Position numbers and translations under genes: made by a program. A stretch of DNA of 64,000 nucleotides from Myoxocephalus aenaeus (Eukaryota; Chordata; Actinopteri; Perciformes; Cottidae). Shown one piece after another: positions 46,901 through 57,105 of this stretch (the first letter of the stretch is position 1; each line of letters begins with the position of its first letter). Where the stretch lies: assembly GCA_038501785.1 (NCBI GenBank), contig JBAMJR010000032.1, positions 53,501-117,500 on the forward strand, read 5' to 3'. Under the pieces are notes generated by a model. The model saw only the letters and a program-made list of their open reading frames with translations, made no database searches and was not told where the DNA came from.

Positions 46901-48772
46901 AAATAATTATCTTTATTATAGTTGAAGCTCTGACAATATGTTATAATTGACAATTGTGCAAAATGATTCCACCAAGTCAAGTATTACTGAATAACTGTAG
47001 CAGGTCTCCGATTTTACTGCCACTTGTCAACTTTCATATCAATCTTCCCAGCAGCTTTCATGGAGCGTGTAAACTGAATGCGATTGTTATTTAAAACTGT
47101 AAATCATAGCTTGTTTTATGAAAAAAAAGCCCCAAACTGCTGCATTTGGATGTATTGAACACCATAAGTAATATACAAGTGAAATATATGGTTTGGTACA
47201 AATGTCACAGATGTGCACAAATGTGCCCCAATGCAAATGTTGGAGTCCTCGCCTGAATGTTCTCTGTTCTAAACCCTCTCTAACTTTGTTCTGCTTCAAT
47301 TTATCAAAGTCAACCTTTGCAGAGAGAATGTTCACATATTGAGCTATGATTTGGGTTAGAGAATGTTCACATATTGTGCTATGATTTGGGTTAGTGAATG
47401 TTCACATATTGTGCTATGATTTGGGTTAGAGAATGTTCACATATTGTGTTATGATTTGGGTTAGTGAATGTTCACATATTGTGCTATGATTTGGGTTAGT
47501 GAATGTTCACATATTGTGCTATGATTTGGGTTAGTGAATGTTCACATATTGTGCTATGATTTGGGTTAGAGAATGTTCACATATTGTGTTATGATTTGGG
47601 TTAGAGTTGGACCTTACAGCTGCATCATTTCAAGGAAATAATCATCCTGAAAGTGATTTTTGTATAGGCGGACCTGAAACCTTTTCATTGTTTTCTGTGT
47701 GTCATCTTCATTTACTCTTAACCAGTAACATATATACTGATATTTACACATCTGAACAAAATCTCACATGTGTACCTTTTATTATAACACCAAAATTATT
47801 CAAATAGCCCTAGTGGTTGCAGAGATACACCCTTTTTAGTGTGGGTATGACATTTTAGAGCAGAGGCCTAAAAATAGGTGGGTTTTCTATCGGTTAAATA
47901 ATCTGCTTCTTATTTTAAGGAAAAAATATCTTCCAAAGTTAATAGTTTTGAATGTTTCACTGGTTTGATGTGGGCGTGGCTCAGTTTGAAAAATACTTCT
48001 AAAACACACCCACACAGTCCTGATGAAGCAGCATAAGAGTTTTTAACTTCTATTAAAATATATCTGAAGATGCTTTTTTAATCTTGCATGTACCATGTTT
48101 TTTTTCTCTTACTTGTATGGGGGGGCCTGTAAGGGACGCATCAGGGTTAAAAAAAAAAGCTCAACAAACACTGACATTATTTTCTCCTTTTACCTTCCAT
48201 AGGTATGGTTCAAGAACCGCCGTGCTAAGTGGAGAAAGCGGGAGAGGAACCAGCAGGCCGAGTTATGCAAAAATGGCTTTGGCGCCCAGTTCAATGGACT
48301 CATGCAGCCCTATGACGACATGTACACAGGCTACTCCTACAACAACTGGGCCACCAAGAGCCTAGCGAGCAGCCCGCTCTCCGCCAAGAGCTTCCCGTTC
48401 TTTAACTCGATGAACGTGAGCCCGCTCTCATCCCAGCCCATGTTCTCCCCGCCCAGCTCCATCCCCTCCATGAACATGGCCTCGAGCATGGTGCCCTCAG
48501 CGGTGGCCGGGGTTCCCACCACGGGGCTCAACAACCTGGGCAACCTCAACAACCTCAACAACCCCGCGGCGCTCAACTCGGTAGCGGTGACCGCGGCCAC
48601 GTGCCCCTACGCCACCACGGCCAGTCCCTACATGTACAGAGACACCTGCAACTCCAGCCTGGCCAGCCTGCGGCTCAAGGCCAAGCAGCACACCAACTTC
48701 GCTTATCCGGCAGTGCAGAACCCCGTGTCCAACCTGAGCCCCTGCCAATACGCTGTTGACCGGCCGGTATGA
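36320..48772 (+). CDS. pitx3: pitx3: paired-like (bicoid-type) homeodomain transcription factor 3, three coding exons
   Basis: Joined CDS 36320-36428, 43502-43707 and 48203-48772 gives 294 codons plus stop, close to the usual teleost Pitx3 length. It is a nuclear DNA-binding activator needed for lens and midbrain dopaminergic neuron development in vertebrates (family knowledge). Visible parts: N-terminus MDFSLLADGEARSPALSLSD; homeodomain about residues 60-119 starting QRRQRTHF, with WFKN placing lysine at homeodomain position 50 (residue 109), the bicoid-class residue that selects TAATCC; basic tail KWRKRERNQQ; Ser/Pro/Asn-rich middle; OAR motif about residues 254-269 (SLASLRLKAKQH); C-terminus CQYAVDRPV. 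The ends MDF... and DRPV separate it from Pitx1 (ends without DRPV), and the N-terminus GTPQHE..CKGQDNSDTEKSHQNQ fits Pitx3 rather than Pitx2. Its position next to gbf1 confirms it. Reading frame is intact across both splice junctions; the second coding intron falls at homeodomain residues 46/47, as in other Pitx genes. Confidence 0.97.
36459..36543. repeat. (CA)n / (CACG)n downstream of pitx3 exon 2
   Basis: About 34 CA units with one CG interruption, then about five GCAC units, starting 31 bp after the donor. Confidence 0.97.
37000..37205. repeat. 43-bp GC-rich minisatellite, about 4.8 copies, in pitx3 intron 2
   Basis: Each unit contains GCGGCCCCGGGAGGAAGAGC and then CTCCAGACGGGCTGCAGGAG plus TCT; copies are essentially identical. 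Three to four CpGs per unit. ORFs across it on both strands reflect the absence of stops only. Confidence 0.93.
37628..37683. repeat. (GT)n microsatellite
   Basis: About 28 GT units in pitx3 intron 2. Confidence 0.97.
37795..38405. repeat. GGAACCTTTTCTCTAAC minisatellite (17-18 bp)
   Basis: About 35 copies, with AACAGAACC, AATGGAACC, AAAGGAACC and TTATCT variants, in pitx3 intron 2. Confidence 0.93.
39583..39735 (+). repeat. Unclassified dispersed repeat, copy 1 (pitx3 intron between coding exons 1 and 2)
   Basis: Shares TAACCAGTAACATATA, CTGATATTTACACATCTGAA, TTCAAATAGCCCTAGTGGTT and CTAAAAATAGGTG in the same order and orientation with 47718-47886. No terminal inverted repeat or coding capacity seen. 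Confidence 0.75.
39920..40400. promoter_or_regulatory. Candidate conserved regulatory element in pitx3 intron 2
   Basis: Unique GC-balanced sequence with CAGATAACAGCC, ATTGGTTTTGC, GCTGATTATTTCG and GGATTAGCC (K50-type site about 40110) in an otherwise repeat-dominated intron. Chance ORFs cross it on both strands but none resembles a known protein. Confidence 0.3.
40885..40976. repeat. Imperfect (GT)n microsatellite
   Basis: GT runs interrupted by GAGC and GAGT. Confidence 0.95.
40985..41360 (-). pseudogene. Probable LINE reverse-transcriptase C-terminal remnant
   Basis: Minus-strand reading gives RGQLSIRVMGTTLWNDFSHQ followed by TKKCPSIKCFKKLPKIK, which resembles the SIR..G..LWN.LP..IK...S...FKK..K terminus of fish LINE ORF2 proteins. 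The frame is broken soon after. No upstream RT motifs were identified. Confidence 0.45.
42155..42590. repeat. 26-bp GTTAGC minisatellite
   Basis: About 16 copies of TTAGCATCTCTTGTGTTAGC followed by TTTCTG, with TTATG and CATG variants. It runs directly into the left TIR of the MITE at 42588. Confidence 0.93.
42588..43128. mobile_element. MITE with GGGTCAGTTTTGACCCA ends
   Basis: Left end CGGGTCAGTTTTGACCCA follows TTAA (42584-42587). Right end TGGGTCAAAACCGACCC is its inverse with one mismatch, followed by TAAC. A third copy of the palindromic word, GGGTCAATTTTGACCC, is internal near 42938. The TTAA is consistent with a piggyBac-type element but the right side is CTAA, so the superfamily is uncertain. 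It lies in pitx3 intron 2 (between coding exons 1 and 2). Confidence 0.6.
43502..43707 (+). CDS. pitx3: pitx3 exon 3 (homeodomain helices 1-2 and start of helix 3)
   Basis: Acceptor TGTCTGCAG ends at 43501, donor AGG|GTGAGT starts at 43708. Encodes residues 37-105: TEKSHQNQ linker, acidic DESSAEDSS, nuclear-localisation-like KKKQRRQR, and homeodomain residues 1-46 ending in ARVR. The frame continues with V47-W48 in the next exon, the usual Pitx intron position. The base composition is clearly more GC-rich than the AT-rich minisatellite DNA on each side. Confidence 0.97.
43935..44620. repeat. CATTGTCTCACTGGTA minisatellite (about 16 bp)
   Basis: About 40 units alternating ACATTGTCTCACTGGT and CAGCAGTAGTCGTTCATTG. 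It begins 230 bp after the homeodomain exon. Diverged units continue to about 44830. Confidence 0.93.
45451..45515 (+). repeat. Short duplicated segment, copy 1
   Basis: GTGAAGCTCTGAAAACATG, TTATAATTGACAATTG and GTATTACTGAATAA recur at 46911-46998, where about 25 extra bases are present in the middle. Confidence 0.65.
46911..46998 (+). repeat. Short duplicated segment, copy 2
   Basis: GTTGAAGCTCTGACAATATG, TTATAATTGACAATTG and AGTATTACTGAATAA match 45451-45515 in order and orientation. Confidence 0.65.
47330..47606. repeat. 35-bp tandem repeat, about 8 copies
   Basis: Unit GAATGTTCACATATTGTGCT plus ATGATTTGGGTTAGT, with A/T variation in TTAGA/TTAGT. In the last pitx3 intron. Confidence 0.93.
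47718..47886 (+). repeat. Unclassified dispersed repeat, copy 2 (pitx3 last intron)
   Basis: The same ordered blocks as 39583-39735 with small indels (for example an extra GAGCAGAGGC before CTAAAAATAGGTG). The pair brackets the homeodomain exon. Confidence 0.75.
48203..48772 (+). CDS. pitx3: pitx3 exon 4 (end of homeodomain, transactivation region, OAR, stop)
   Basis: Acceptor CCTTCCATAG ends at 48202. The exon starts VWFKNRRAKW, completing the recognition helix with Lys50 and Asn51, and continues through NGFGAQFNGLMQPYDDMY, YSYNNWATKSL, KSFPFFNSMNV, an Asn/Leu repeat (NNLGNLNNLNN), YMYRDTCNSSLASLRLKAKQ (OAR) and CQYAVDRPV, then TGA at 48770-48772. There are 189 codons and no frameshift. Third-position GC is high compared with the flanking introns. 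Confidence 0.97.
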   Translation, partial: VWFKNRRAKWRKRERNQQAELCKNGFGAQFNGLMQPYDDMYTGYSYNNWATKSLASSPLSAKSFPFFNSMNVSPLSSQPMFSPPSSIPSMNMASSMVPSAVAGVPTTGLNNLGNLNNLNNPAALNSVAVTAATCPYATTASPYMYRDTCNSSLASLRLKAKQHTNFAYPAVQNPVSNLSPCQYAVDRPV

Positions 48773-49675
48773 AGAAGAAGCTCCGATGACGACCCCTGAC
48801 CCAACCGACCAGCTGTAAGTCCCTTATTACCCGACGACACCTCTCTTCAGCTCATCTCTCGGCCGCCAGACGTGCTGCAGACCGGCCCATCGTGTGGAAC
48901 GCAATGAGAGTAATCTTCAAACCTGACACAACAAACAGACATGCCCAGATGGACCACCGCGTTTCAGAGGAATTCTTTCCAGTTTGTGAGACTTTGTCGC
49001 TGAACTGACCAACTGCTTCAAAGGATTTCTAAAGATTATAACCGTTATCATTTTGTTTCCTTCTTTTGAACTGCATGATTAGAGTAAACGTAGAAACCAA
49101 GAGTAAAAAAAAAAACATGGATGCTTCAACTGGACTGGTGGTCAACATCTTGGCCCCAAAAAATCATCAAACGCAATCTTTGCTGCTGTTGCAGGAAAAG
49201 GGACCTGTGGTTGCAATGCGGGAGAAATGGAGGATGTATATAACTGACTTTTTTGTTTTGTATGTGACAAAAAAATACATGAAAACGTACTTTAAAAATG
49301 AGAAAAGCATGTTTTTCAAAAGCAAAGGCCCTAGGTGTATGTACCACGAGCACATCCTTTGGCCCAGGAACTTTAAACTTTGTTGTGAATTCTTCTCCCC
49401 TTGGAGGGTCATAGGTCAAAAGGTCAGCGCGGCTGGGCAAGAGGAGGGCAGTCCTGACCGCAACCTCAAGCAAACAACACAAACAGAATATCAGATTTGT
49501 CAAGTAAAACTCTGAAAAGCCATTGAGTATATAGATTTGTGTGGTGTTTTACAAAGGGAGTCCATGACTGTAAAAATGTATGTAAGAGTGCAGTTGTCAT
49601 AACAAAAAACAAGCTTCTTTTTTTTCCTGGTGTAGCCTGCTTTGTCTCATTAAAGAACCAATTAAAGGATCCGTT
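48773..49675 (+). other. pitx3: pitx3 3' untranslated region
   Basis: Noncoding sequence following the stop, free of recognisable transposons. Two ATTAAA poly(A) signals lie at 49649-49654 and 49661-49666, with T/GT-rich DNA just upstream, giving a UTR of roughly 900 bases. An alternative AATAAA at about 50111 would give a longer UTR. The end is inferred from the signals only. Confidence 0.5.
49649..49666 (+). promoter_or_regulatory. pitx3: Candidate poly(A) signals of pitx3 (two ATTAAA hexamers)
   Basis: ATTAAA occurs at 49649 and again at 49661, about 880 bases after the stop. ATTAAA is the commonest variant of AATAAA in vertebrates. Use of either is not shown by the sequence. Confidence 0.4.
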
Positions 49676-50669
49676 TATATCAACTACAAATGGACTTTGA
49701 CACTGAACAGAACACGTCTTCTCATATCCAATACGTAGCCTATGGCATCATATAGTTGGGCCACACAATGCTCTCACAACGCCATGGAAACCCTGACTCA
49801 CTTCCATGGCAACCCTTATGCAACGCTGAAAGAGAACAGCAGGCTGGAGGCAGATAGAGATGTTCCTGATGGCCGCTCACTGATATGTTTGACCTACACT
49901 CCGAGTGCCAACCGCAGGCTATCCAGTAACACAGCAGGAATTCACAGGGCCGAGTCTGAAGCGGGGCCAGGATGACATAAGGGCCTCGAGGAGCGAGGCG
50001 TCCCAGCGGAGTCACAAACGAGTGTTAGCAGCCCATCAATCCCCTCATCATCCCCTGCAACTGTTTACTGCTTTGACATTTACACTGTTTTTCCTTGACG
50101 CCGATTCCTCAATAAAGTCTACAGACACTTTAAATCATATTGCAATATCTCGCCATGAGGGTGGAAATGTCTCAACGTGTAGAGCACTTAACGCTGAGAT
50201 TCTGCCGCCAATAATACCACACAAATACACTACTTCTGATTAAGGTATAACTACTGCTCATGAAAAGTCCTTTAAACAAATTGTTATTAAAGTTTTCCTT
50301 CAGTAAACAAGTGACACATATTAAAAACATATTAGCAAAACAAACAATCATTTTTAAAAGTAGGTTTTTAAAGTGTTTTTTTCATATCAAATATATAATT
50401 GAAACAAACAATAGATTGCTTGTTCATGTTTATTTTTTACTTAGGAATTAGCAGCTTGACATAAGTCCAATAACTCCGGGTCCATTTACCAGCTCCACGT
50501 TAAATTGTAAGGACAATAAATTGCGTGAACTTTTTTTTAATAACACACAACTTCCAAATACACTGTCTCCATGGAATATCCCGACTCAAAGTAAGTGGAC
50601 TTTGACAAGCTATTTCCCAAGGTTTCAGTAATATTCCTCAGAGTTTATTGGTGAATGGAGTTGGCTCTG

Positions 50670-51060
50670 CAAAAGTAGGTAAGAGGTTCTTTGTCACGGG
50701 GTGGTTTGAGGAGTGGACCCAAGAATATTTATTTCCAACAAAAAACTCAGGACAGGCTTCCATCAGGCCGAGGGAAAACAGGAATCAAAAACGGGACTGG
50801 AACATGAATCAAAAACAGGGATCTGCCAGGACAAACAAACGGTGTACTCACAGTTAACCCGCAGTACGGTGCGACAAGGGGACAGGATACAAACAGGGTT
50901 TAAATACAAGGGGAAGGTAGCGAGTCACAGATGGAAACAATGAGAGCAGGAAAGGTGAAGGGAATACACAATCAGGGACAAGGCAGACAATCAGGGACAA
51001 TCGCAGGGGCAGGGAGTGCAGGGAACACAGAGGACACACAAGACGAAGGTCCAATCCCAA
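50670..51060. repeat. Possible dispersed repeat, purine/CA-rich
   Basis: Text such as TTTAAATACAAGGGGAAGG, GGAAACAATGAGAGCAGGAA and AATCAGGGACAATCGCAGGG resembles a repeat I associate with teleost genomes, but I cannot name the family and saw no clean ends. It lies about 1 kb past the pitx3 3'UTR. Confidence 0.3.
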
Positions 51061-52800
51061 TCTCCACCCTTACGGACTCACGGACTGAGGCTCACTTGAA
51101 ATCTGTGAGGGTTTAGGGGTGTCCCATTGTCACATCGTCGAGTGCTTGAGTCTCTGACAGACATTTTGAGCCCTTTATGATCCCTTTCCCTAAATCAGCA
51201 TTAGATGCCGACTTTGCTCAAGGGAATTACCCACAGTTCATAGCAATGTGACGTTAAACACGCAGTTCCCAATGGAAGCATGAAGACGTAAACAAAGAGG
51301 CACGTGATAAAATACCTTTACACTACAACATTACGGATTAAAGATGGAACATAAAAACACATGAAATCAGAGGAATGCAAGCAGAAAATATATATAATAT
51401 TTATTTACATTCATCAAACATTTCGTTTTGACAAAAACGAGTAAATAGATAATTTAAAATTACTTCTCATCTCGTGAGAAAGACGTTCAAATCAGTGAAC
51501 AAAAAATATAGAATAAATACACAATTGTACACAATATGTTTTTATGTAGTCACGTGATATGTTGCAGCAAAGTGCTGTCATTCATATTTACACCATCAAG
51601 CCCTAAAGCCTCTCACACTCATACCAATTCAAAAAGCTACATGACAATCCCAAACAAATACAACAGAAACATGCTGCACAATAAATGTACTGCGGAAAGC
51701 CAAAACAAATCCAACAACGGAAAACAAGTTGCAAATACAGAAACACGTGTACCCCCAAAACCGATGGAACAGGTAAACACTGCATATCCCGTCAGCACAA
51801 CCAAGGTCCTCCAGGCCTCTAGGGGGCGCTAAGTGGAACAGCTTGACCTTCAAACACAGAGGGCGACCAGACTTGTTTTTGAGGTAAAAAAGTGAAGAAG
51901 CGACAGAATATGTTTTCATTTTTATTATGAGGCCTCAATCTTTCACAATGTCATAAAAGAGCTCCAGATTTACCAAGCTATTGTAAAAGACTGGCCAAAT
52001 GTGAAAAAAATACAAACCTTACAATATGTATGTAATGTACACACTATTAGCATATATTTCTCTTAGTCAGCTTAATTATCTGGAACGATTTCTCTCCGTG
52101 TCTGAAATGCTTCGCCGCTCACTCGAGCCTCAAATCACAGTTCATCATCTCAAAGGTATGCGATAACATGTCAAGTTGGAGCCATACACCTGTGATTCTG
52201 GCCCCAACAACAGAGCAAGAAGAAGGTGAATGGTGTTTGCCTCTCTCTCCTTCCTTCGTTCCTTTGGCCTCCAGCTAACACGTAACGTAACCGTAACGTC
52301 GGCATGATGGACCGATAGCATTTTCATGAACATTTTGAAATCAAACGGATAAAAAAGTCAAAACATTCTGCATTAAAACAAAGATCTTATCATTGTCTCT
52401 ATTTTCCCTGTACTTATTTCATAACCACACAGTTATAAAATGACCCAGCATGAACGTGTCTCTGCTGTGTGCTTCTGGTTGAGAATTACAAAACACTCCC
52501 AAAAAGATTTAAATCAGCTTTAAAGAAGTCTCATGTTGTAATTTCTTCCTCACAGTTTCCAACACCTGCACATTTCCAGGAGGAAAAGACCTCAGTGACC
52601 TCATGTATAGTCCTAAATACACTGTAAGTGGCGGTACGCAGACAGCTCACAGTGCACAACGTTTAATTCTACAGCTCCTGAAGTCCCGTTGGATCGAGGT
52701 CTACTGGTGCACATGTGTAACTATATGTGGATGTCTTGTATACTGCAGGAGCAGCATGCTCTAACGAGTAGTATAGTATACGTATGAGAATATATATATA

Positions 52801-53076
52801 CCGTAAAAGTCGGGTTACAGGCCACTTCTACCTCCGGTGGGTGTCCCCGCTGTAGCAAGCTAGCAGCAGCGTTAGCTAGCGCTGCTGCTAGCTCCCCGCT
52901 GCTGCTGCGCGCATCCCCTCTGCCCGAGTCGGGTGTCGAGCCGGGGCTGGAGCCGCTACCTTCTGTGGTTGTTGGGGAGCTAGCGGAGCGCTAGCAGGAG
53001 CACTAGCTGGCTACAGCGGGGAGCTAACGGGGACACTGACCGAAGGTAGTAGCGGCTTGTAACCCGACTTTTACGG
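52801..53076. mobile_element. Palindrome-rich MITE with 24-bp TIRs, copy 1
   Basis: Left TIR CCGTAAAAGTCGGGTTACAG and right TIR TTGTAACCCGACTTTTACGG are inverted with about one mismatch, flanked by TA on both sides (52799-52800, 53077-53078). The 276-bp interior is GC-rich and contains a 13-bp stem, GCTAGCAGCAGCG / CGCTGCTGCTAGC, around an 8-base loop. There is no coding capacity. I do not recognise the family. Confidence 0.75.
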
Positions 53077-53243
53077 TAAGTAGTCAAATAAGGTTTCAGC
53101 ATTGGGAAATGAATAAGACCCCATATAAAAACATCACTTCATAGGGATTATAATGGAAAGTGGGAATGGGGCAGTGCAATAGGGTTCTTGGGAAAGTTTA
53201 GTAAGATAAGGAATACGAGGGTGAAAAGTGTAGTATGCGTATG

Positions 53244-53482
53244 AGATGTGGGTGTGCCCGCTGTAGCAAGCTAGCAGCAGCGCAACCTAGCGCTGCTGCT
53301 AGCTCCTCGCTGCTGCTGCTACTGCTCGCATCCCCTCTGCCCGAGTCGGGTCTCGAGCCGGGGCTGGTCCCGCTACCTTCAGTGGTTGTCGGGGAGCTAA
53401 CAGGAGCGCTAGCTGGCTACAGCGGGGCGCTAACGAGGACACTGACCGAAGGTAGTAGAGGCTTGTAACCCGACTTTTACGG
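53244..53482. mobile_element. Palindrome-rich MITE, copy 2 lacking its left TIR
   Basis: From GGGTGTGCCCGCTGTAGCAA to the intact right TIR ending TTTTACGG at 53482, followed by TA. The flank just left (TAGTATGCGTATGAGA) resembles the flank of copy 1 (TAGTATACGTATGAGA), so it appears to be a local duplication of flank plus element with the left TIR deleted. Confidence 0.7.
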
Positions 53483-53823
53483 TATACACTATAATATGTA
53501 GTATGGCATTGGAATACAATTAAGATCAAACAAAGCTGTTTTATTATTTCCTACAAAGTTTGCCACGGGGGATACAAGCTTTGCATTGGTCGAACAATAT
53601 ACACCTGTGTGGAGACAACATGTCTCATTGAAATGTCATTGAGGGGATTCAAGAATGATGCATGTCATATCTAAGATAGATGTCACTGACCACAAATGTA
53701 AATAATCACAAAAGACCAAGTCAAACGGATAAATCAATCAAGAAATTCCATTTCCAATGTTTTCAGGCTAGATGGAACGTGTCCCTTTTTAATGAGAGAG
53801 AGTAGTAGAGTGCTACTGTATTG

Positions 53824-53826
<3 letters not shown>

Positions 53827-53866
<40 letters not shown>
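53827..53866. repeat. (GA)n microsatellite
   Basis: About 20 GA units. Confidence 0.95.
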
Positions 53867-53868
<2 letters not shown>

Positions 53869-56800
53869 CTCCACTATAAACAGGCAGTGAGGAACTCTCC
53901 AAATCCACTAATGCTGATCCGACAGCATCCGTCTCCTGGAGGACACAAACCTATTTTGTGGAGTGGAGTGAAGCGGTCACAGTGTGTGCTCTTCCCCGCC
54001 GCATCACACTAAAGAATCAATACTCCAGCAGAGGGGAGCTGTGTGCCGGTCCCTGATGTTTACTCACAGTGCAGAACTACAGCCGGAGGAGAGAGCACAG
54101 AATAATACAGAGGCACGGAAAATTCTAACGATTACCTCAGAGAATAGAGAGGAGAGACACAAGAACAAGAGGAGGAATTAGAGGTGGGAATGTGTCAAGA
54201 ACATACAATGTTCTGTAGGACACCAGGTCACCACAGGGTTTTAATTGGACCTCATATTTCAGGATTAGTCTACTAGTCTACTTATTTTCTTGTTTATGTT
54301 CTTTACAAAATTGATTGCAAACACCTGTAATATGTTTGATATTGGATGATATGTAGTATTAAATACATGTGAGCTTTTCATCATTAACATGACATCTCGT
54401 CATTTCTTTTGAAAAATAAACGAAAATTCAATGTTTAATGTCAGGCATGGGTGCAATTTTCACAGTTTTCTTTGTGTCTGTTTACATAGAAATATATAGA
54501 CACACAAGACATATTCTAAAAGCTGTAAGCTAACAGGAAGTGATAATCTCATATGAATAAATGCTTACATCCTGTCTATAAAATGAAATGCTGCTTAAAA
54601 GCCAAAATACATACATACATAACAACTTTGAGCTGCAATTAAGTGTAACCTTGGCGCCATTGGCCTGTATATGTATATATACATGTGTATATGTATACAT
54701 ACATGTGTATATGTATGTGCAGAACAGTAAAGTTAGTCTCACACTAATGTACAGAAGTTAGAATTCAGTTCTCATATTAAAGGGCAAGACAACCAATCTT
54801 CTTGTGAAAAAAGATCCTCAGCTGTGATCACCAACAGTCGCCATGTTGGTTGTTTACGTTCATTATGGACTAGATGACTTGGAGACTTTCTTATTAGAGT
54901 TAGCGACTGTTGGAGCTGGTGCTGCTAGCTAATGTCATTGGTTTTTAGGTTGGATCATTTACATCTAGCATAGTATTGCTAGTTTCTAAACATCCCCAAC
55001 CCTAACAGAAAGACATGAGATAGATGTCCATCTGAACATCTGGTTTTAAGAAAACAAAGTGAGGAAGCAGATTTCCACATGGAGCATAGCACTAGCAGAT
55101 TTACAAAACTACCCAGAGGCGACCGTCCTGAACCTGAAACACAATATGCAACGTTCACACATACTTCAATGCTCCAACAATCCTGCAACAAATCATTTTT
55201 CAATTCTTACCCAGCAACATCAAATCAGCATAACACATAAAATGATGACCCATATTTTTCTACATGAATGAAGCTACAAAAAACAAAGTCACGATGCGGT
55301 GACAAAGCAGCTCTCAGCGGCCGTTTGTGAACACATCCGTTGTAAATAAGGATGTTGAAGGGATTTAACTGATTATGCAGGATTGTCCTTATTAAATATA
55401 ATATGTAAATGCTGATGAAAACTATTAGGTGTTTCCGATCCAAGGGGTCACTTTGCCCATAAATGTGATAGTTGCCTAAAGTACCTGGTTATAATTTGAG
55501 GAGGTACAGTCTATTTGCGTTTCATTATTCCTCATTGATATGGTAGATTATTGTCTCAGAGGAAGTGAGCTAAATGAAAGTGAGGAATATGATAAATATA
55601 ATTAGGGCTCCCGTAGAAAACACCTTCATGGTAATTACTGTTGAAAATACAGAGTGACGGAGCAGTTCAGCAGACTGTCTTAATGTTTGTTCCTAGTAGA
55701 GGATTAGAACAAAATAGAACTGGCTGATAAGCGTTTCAAAGTTATTAACTAAACAAAGTGACTTTTGGTGATACCGTTAATAGACTATTTGCTCAATCTA
55801 TTTAAAGTGGGATACGTTTCGGATTTTTGTAAAAAGATCAAAACAAATTGATCCAATTGCCACTAGGGATGTTCAACCCAGTTGTTTTCTGGAGCTGTGG
55901 TGAATAACAAACCTCCATCATGTTGGACGAGGGCAAAGCGGTATTTGCTGAAAGGACAAAAGAGACAAGTCTTTTTTTTTGTCTCCCGTTCAGTTGAAAC
56001 CTTTATGACTGACAAACTCAGAATTTCTGCTTTACTGCGATCTCCTGGCCATCTCCAGTGGACTTGCAGGTCAAAGTTTAGTCGTGGAAGAAGTTCCTTT
56101 AATTAAGTGATACAACAATACAGGTATGTAAGTACAGAAATACAGAAACATTATCTCTAAGTAGCAAAAGCAAAAGTAGTCAATCTGCAGACAAATGGCC
56201 CAAATGGTCTAGTTTTAACTTCTTGCATACTGAAGGAGTTTAGTCCTTCTAAATGGTCACAAGGTAAATATGAGGGATTGTCAAATGATTAATGGGATAG
56301 GAGGGAAGAAAATACTAAGTTCTGATACACAAATTTGTTCCATTATGTTATGCTATAATGGAATTTACCTTTTTAGGTCTTCAACAAGAAAAGGATCCAA
56401 ACCAGACGGCACATTTTCTTGGTGGGGTCAAAAGCCAAGAGGTTGGGAAACACTGGTCCAATCAGATGCTGATGACATGTTTCTGTGAAATGAAGAAAAG
56501 CAGAAGCAGCGCTGTAGTCAAGACCAACTACAGGTCGAGACCAAGTCAAGACAAATTGAGTACTGATCAAGACTATAATAGACAATAGGGTCTCTCCAAT
56601 GCCACTATAGTGATAAAGGAGTTTGGATGGACAGCAATATTATATCTATAAAAAATATCAATCTATCCTCAAACAAAAAACTGATCAATTTCCCAAAAAT
56701 GTCTCCAGCTTAAAGACTGAGGCCTATTGAAAGGCCACGACCAGCCCAATGAGAGTAAAATAACAACATCTTAACCCATGGTTAAGACTTCACCACTTGG

Positions 56801-56877
56801 AATGATGATCTACTTGATAATTATCAGGAAATTAAATTGGACAGTATACATAATCTATAATAAGTGTTGGCAGGAAA

Positions 56878-57105
56878 CCGGAACCAAGTCACACCCTCTG
56901 TGGACCCAACAATCCACCCCAAACCCAACCATTCAGGAACCAACTCACACCCTCTGTGGACCCAACAATCCACCCCAACCCAACCCTTCAGGAACCAAGT
57001 CACACCCTCTGTGGACCCAACAATCCACCCCAAACCCAACCCTTCAGGAACCAAGTCACACTCTCTGTGGACCCAACCATCCGCCCCAAACCCAACCCTT
57101 CAGCA
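56878..57105. repeat. 56-bp tandem repeat, four copies
   Basis: Each unit has GGAACCAAGTCACACCCTCT, GTGGACCCAACAATCCACCC and CAAACCCAACCCTTCA; the copies differ by point changes. The period is not divisible by three, so the 194-residue plus-strand ORF across it (56778-57362) shifts between frames and is not a convincing gene. Confidence 0.9.

Noticed and set aside
36320..48772. Assignment of the homeobox gene to pitx2 or pitx1
   Set aside because: The N-terminus MDF..ARSPALSLSDSGTPQHE and neighbouring gbf1 fit Pitx3; Pitx1 lacks the DRPV end and Pitx2 has different N-terminal isoforms and genomic neighbours.
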